This document shows positions 5,728-8,336 of a DNA stretch of 8,336 bases, in pieces. This DNA is from CAZVUW01 sp964629825 (GTDB lineage Bacteria > Actinomycetota > Nitriliruptoria > Euzebyales > Egibacteraceae). The notes under the pieces were generated by a model. That model saw only the letters and a program-made list of their open reading frames with translations, was not told the DNA's origin and made no database searches. A program made the position numbers and the translations under genes. The stretch is taken from NCBI GenBank assembly GCA_964629825.1, contig CAZVUW010000119.1, positions 1-8,336 of the forward strand, in the 5' to 3' direction. How positions within the stretch are numbered: the first letter of the stretch is position 1; every line of letters begins with the position of its first letter.

Positions 5728-7545
5728 ATGGTCAACTCAGCTGAGCTCCGCGGGCGCCCCAGGAGCTTCACCATCCGCATCGCCGCTGTGCTGGCGTTGC
5801 TGGTCTTCGCGACAACCCTGGCCGGAGCTCCGGCCGCGCGGGCAGATGACCCCGTCGAGGACCTGTTCGGGCTCGGTCCCGACGGCGAGCAGACGGAACC
5901 GATCTTCAACGTCGGCGACGCGATCGTCGAGAACGTATGGGTCGAGAGCGCGATCGACTCCGACGGCGACGGCGTCAAGGACCGCATCGGCGTGCGCATC
6001 CGCCGCCCCGACGCCGACTTCGCTGTGCCCTCCATCATCCAGGCCAGCCCGTACAACGGCGGAACGCGCAGCACAGCCTTCGTGAACAACCTGCTCACGG
6101 AGCTCGGCATCAACGTCTTCGGTGAGGACATCACCCCGCCGGAGATCCCCTACAGCCCCAACTTCTTCCTGATGCGCGGCTACGCCGTGATCGACGCCGA
6201 CATGGCGGGGACGAACACCTCGACCGGCTGCCCCTCCACCGGTGGTCCGTCTGACGTCGAGGGCATCAAGGCGGTCGTCGAGTGGCTCAACGGCAAGGGC
6301 ACGGCCTACACGACCAAGACGGGCACCGAGACGGTCGACGCCGACTGGTCGACCGGTGACAGCGCCCTGATCGGTGTGTCGTACGTCGGCACCCTGCCGA
6401 CCGGTGTGGCCACGACCGGCGTCGAGGGTCTGAAGACCATCGTCCCGATCGCCGCCATCAGCAACTGGTACAACTACTTCCGCGCCAACGGAACGGTGAA
6501 GACCGGTTACTTCGACCCCCTCGCCGGCGCAGTGCTCACCCGCGAGGACTACCGCCAGTGCGACGACGAGCTCATCGACGTCGTCAAGCGCGCCGAACGC
6601 CGCACCGGGAACTTCAACGAGTACTGGGACGAGCGCAACTACCTGAACAACGTCGGCAACATCAAGGCCAGCGTCTTCCTGGTGCACGGCCTCACCGACT
6701 GGAACGTCCAGTCCCAGCACGCCGGTGAGCTCTGGACCGAGCTGACCCGCCACAACATCCCCCGCAAGCTGTGGTGGCACCGCGGCGCCCACACCAGCCC
6801 GGCGAACGTCGACAACGCCCGCTGGACCCCGGTCCTGCACCGCTGGTTCGACTACTGGCTCTACGGCCTCGACACCGGCGTGATGGACGAGCCGATGGTG
6901 GACGTCCAGGACCCGGTGACCGGTGAGTGGAGCGTCCACGCGGACTGGCCGGTTCCGGGCAGCCAGGAGGTCAAGACCTACTTCGGCCAGGACACCCCGG
7001 AGACGACCGGAACCCTCAGCTCGTCCGTGCCGAACGGCGCGCCGGCCTACCAGAGCTTCACCGAGACATACACCGGCAACGTGAACACGTTCATCAGCAA
7101 CGCGTTCGAGCAGCGCACCCACCGCCGGGTGTTCCTGTCGCCGGTCCTGACCGAGGACGTGCACCTGTCCGGGACCCCGGAGATCGAGCTGCACACGCGC
7201 GTCAGCGGTGACGCGCACGTCAGCGCCATCCTCATGGACTACGACGCCAACGGCGTCGGCGGCTCCAACCAGATCGTCAGCCGCGGCTGGCAGGACGTGA
7301 AGAGCGTCCGGACCATCTGGGAGGAGGACGAGATCAACCCGAACCGCAACTACGTCATCCGCTTCAACTTGATGCCGAAGGACTACGTGTTCCGCGCCGG
7401 CCGGCGCATCGGCATCGTCGTCACGGGCAAGGACAACAGCATCTTCGCCCCCGAGGGCGCCGAGCCCGCCACCTTCGACCTGCAGGTCAAGGTCAGCCAC
7501 GCCAAGCTGCCGATCGTCGGCGGCAAGGCTGCGCTCGGCTTCTAG
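5728..7545 (+). CDS. Secreted Xaa-Pro dipeptidyl-peptidase, S15/CocE family alpha/beta hydrolase
   Basis: A 605-residue exported serine hydrolase of family S15, which removes Xaa-Pro dipeptides from peptide N-termini. Residues 1-39 are a Sec signal peptide with a likely cut after ARA (37-39). DSDGDGVKD (77-85) is a calcium-loop-like acidic turn opening the catalytic domain. The visible triad is S218 in GVSYVG, D324 in GLTDWN and H355 in RGAHTS. Residues ~375-595 form the jelly-roll C-terminal domain typical of the family. Only two cysteines remain, C168 and C278, a possible disulfide fitting an exported enzyme. The ATG at 5728 has GAGGAG 5 bases upstream; a GTG at 5722 lies inside that site. 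It has its own promoter-like sequence and terminator, so it is probably monocistronic. The related CocE esterases share the fold, so the exact substrate needs assay; family assignment is firm. Confidence 0.92.
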   Translation: MVNSAELRGRPRSFTIRIAAVLALLVFATTLAGAPAARADDPVEDLFGLGPDGEQTEPIFNVGDAIVENVWVESAIDSDGDGVKDRIGVRIRRPDADFAVPSIIQASPYNGGTRSTAFVNNLLTELGINVFGEDITPPEIPYSPNFFLMRGYAVIDADMAGTNTSTGCPSTGGPSDVEGIKAVVEWLNGKGTAYTTKTGTETVDADWSTGDSALIGVSYVGTLPTGVATTGVEGLKTIVPIAAISNWYNYFRANGTVKTGYFDPLAGAVLTREDYRQCDDELIDVVKRAERRTGNFNEYWDERNYLNNVGNIKASVFLVHGLTDWNVQSQHAGELWTELTRHNIPRKLWWHRGAHTSPANVDNARWTPVLHRWFDYWLYGLDTGVMDEPMVDVQDPVTGEWSVHADWPVPGSQEVKTYFGQDTPETTGTLSSSVPNGAPAYQSFTETYTGNVNTFISNAFEQRTHRRVFLSPVLTEDVHLSGTPEIELHTRVSGDAHVSAILMDYDANGVGGSNQIVSRGWQDVKSVRTIWEEDEINPNRNYVIRFNLMPKDYVFRAGRRIGIVVTGKDNSIFAPEGAEPATFDLQVKVSHAKLPIVGGKAALGF

Positions 7546-7561
7546 CCACCCCGCAACACTA

Positions 7562-7590
7562 GGGGGCCGGACCGCTGAGGTCCGGCCCCC
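7562..7590. terminator. 12-bp hairpin terminator between convergent genes
   Basis: GGGGGCCGGACC (7562-7573), loop GCTGA (7574-7578) and GGTCCGGCCCCC (7579-7590) make a perfect 12-bp stem, 16 bases after the peptidase stop and 14 bases from the exporter stop. The plus-strand side continues with the pyrimidine tract TCCTCT. Its position between converging stops suggests it ends transcription from both sides. Confidence 0.85.
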
Positions 7591-7604
7591 TCCTCTGTTG
7601 CGTC

Positions 7605-8252
7605 CTACAGGACGAGCAACAGGGCATAGACCAGGAGCAGGCCGCCACCGATGCGCCGGGTCAGCTGGCGCAGCCGGGCGGCGCGCGCCGCCAGCACCCC
7701 GCCGAGGATGACCAGCAGGGACTGCCAGGCGAGCGAGGCCACGCCCGCCGCCAGCACGAAGACGCTGCGGGCGCTCCAGCTCGCCAGATGCTCGGACAGG
7801 CCCACCGCCAGAGCGGCGAAGTAGGTGACCGTCGCGGGGTTGAGGGCGGTCAGCCCCACGAAGGACAGGTAGGTCCTGGCGAGCCGACGCTGGTCGGCCG
7901 GCTCCGCAAGGCTCACGGCCTCCTCGGCGCCGCGGCGCCGCGGGCCGATCAGCGCCATCAGACCCAGCGCGGCGAGGACGCCCGCCGCAATTAGGCCGGC
8001 GGGACGCCGCCAGGGCTCGATCGCCGCAGCCGCCCAGGCCGAGCCGGTGACGGCCAGCGCCGCGTAGGCCAGGTCCACCGTCGCGACGCCGCCGGCGGCC
8101 GCGTAGCCGTAGCTGCGACCCCGTTGCGCGCTGCGATCCAGGATCAGCAGCCCGACGGGGCCGAGCGGGACGGCCACGGCAAGGCCCGCCGCCAAGCCGA
8201 GCAGCAGGGCTGCTGGCAGGCCGGGCGGCAGACCGGCGATCACATCGGTCAT
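7605..8252 (-). CDS. LysE/RhtB-family amino-acid exporter
   Basis: A 215-residue integral membrane protein of the length usual for LysE/RhtB-type exporters, which pump amino acids or related metabolites out using the proton gradient. About six hydrophobic segments are visible: ~12-36, 48-72, 84-103, 129-151, 163-188 and 201-215. The family landmark VPLGPVGLL (28-36) lies in the first, and ALNPATVTYF (136-145) is the matching repeat in the second half. A basic loop (PRRRGAEE, ~104-111) separates the halves. The substrate cannot be read from the sequence. The ATG at 8252 is the only in-frame start giving the full first helix. Its GGTGGG abuts the ATG directly, which is too close for a normal ribosome-binding site, so leaderless translation or coupling to an upstream gene through an ATGA overlap is likely. 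It converges on the S15 peptidase gene. Confidence 0.87.
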   Translation of the reverse strand: MTDVIAGLPPGLPAALLLGLAAGLAVAVPLGPVGLLILDRSAQRGRSYGYAAAGGVATVDLAYAALAVTGSAWAAAAIEPWRRPAGLIAAGVLAALGLMALIGPRRRGAEEAVSLAEPADQRRLARTYLSFVGLTALNPATVTYFAALAVGLSEHLASWSARSVFVLAAGVASLAWQSLLVILGGVLAARAARLRQLTRRIGGGLLLVYALLLVL

Positions 8253-8336
8253 CCCACCAGCATGGCATCTGAACTAGAGGTGATCCCGAACCTGCGCTCG
8301 CTCCGCTCGCTGACCGGGATCAACGCCACCCCCGAG
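8249..8336 (-). CDS. Possible C-terminal end of a gene upstream of the exporter (partial)
   Basis: A minus-strand frame is open from the window edge for 28 codons and stops at TGA (8251-8249), overlapping the exporter ATG as ATGA, a common coupling arrangement. The visible end reads ...FGITSSSDAMLVG and matches no family I recognise. Most codons end in G or C, as in the neighbouring genes, but the opposite strand (ATG at 8262, open to the edge) shares the same third positions, so base composition cannot decide between them. The overlap and the lack of a proper exporter ribosome-binding site favour the minus frame. Confidence 0.3.
   Translation of the reverse strand, partial: SGVALIPVSERSERRFGITSSSDAMLVG
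8281..8322. repeat. Inverted repeat at the right edge
   Basis: TGATCCCG (8281-8288) and CGGGATCA (8315-8322) are perfect 8-base arms 26 bases apart. The spacer contains the short repeated run GCTCGCTCCGCTCGCT. It lies just upstream of the exporter gene and could be an operator pair or a hairpin, or fall inside an adjoining coding region. Confidence 0.35.

Noticed and set aside
5737..8268. 843-codon minus-strand open frame opposite the S15 peptidase and across the exporter
   Set aside because: It spans two genes with strong family matches and a 12-bp terminator. Its translation is a repetitive Val/Asp/Arg mix with no domain, so it is a shadow.
8278..8284. AGGTGATC-type match to the 16S rRNA 3' end / anti-Shine-Dalgarno complement
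   Set aside because: Only the 8-base core matches; the flanking sequence is unlike 16S rRNA on either strand and no start codon follows at a usable distance.
8262..8336. Plus-strand partial frame starting with ATG at 8262
   Set aside because: It would start 9 bases from the divergent exporter start with no ribosome-binding site or promoter room, and its 25 residues match nothing recognisable. It cannot be fully excluded at the window edge.

Overview
This is a G+C-rich window (hand counts of single 60-base rows mostly give 65-73 %) that reads as a chromosomal stretch of an actinobacterium. The signs are the Ada-type zinc domain/AraC/AlkA multidomain protein, secreted proteins with lipoboxes, an exported S15 peptidase, and codons ending almost always in G or C. 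The genus cannot be told from this window. The first ~830 bases are an exception: the protein they encode looks alphaproteobacterial (rhizobial type).

Layout, left to right. Bases 1-68 (minus) hold the first 22 codons of a probable GntR-family regulator. Bases 40-1770 (minus) are one open frame whose first half is a methyl-phosphotriester-sensing Ada domain, an AraC-type helix-turn-helix and the AlkA N-terminal domain. At about base 820 it changes in frame into the C-terminal two thirds of an M20 peptidase of the acetylornithine deacetylase type. Both partners are incomplete, so this is either a real recombination scar or a chimeric contig join. Upstream on the same strand lie a zinc-dependent MDR alcohol dehydrogenase (1866-2909) and a hemerythrin-domain protein (3072-3554). 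A strong hairpin separates the dehydrogenase from the Ada/AlkA frame.

Divergent from the hemerythrin gene is a YdeI/OmpD-associated family protein (3618-4232, plus). It converges, with a gap of only 6 bases, on a small lipoprotein (4239-4721, minus). That lipoprotein is divergent from a second one carrying a META/HslJ domain (4868-5527, plus), and a perfect 7-3-7 palindrome sits midway between the two starts. A secreted Xaa-Pro dipeptidyl-peptidase of family S15 follows (5728-7545, plus), with its own promoter-like sequence. It converges on a LysE/RhtB-type exporter (7605-8252, minus) across a 12-bp hairpin terminator. The right edge may hold the end of a gene overlapping the exporter start by ATGA.

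No tRNA, rRNA, CRISPR array, insertion sequence or phage gene was seen, and no gene-free stretch exceeds 300 bases. I found no coherent new multi-gene system. The points most worth checking are the Ada-AlkA/M20 junction and the palindrome between the two lipoprotein genes.
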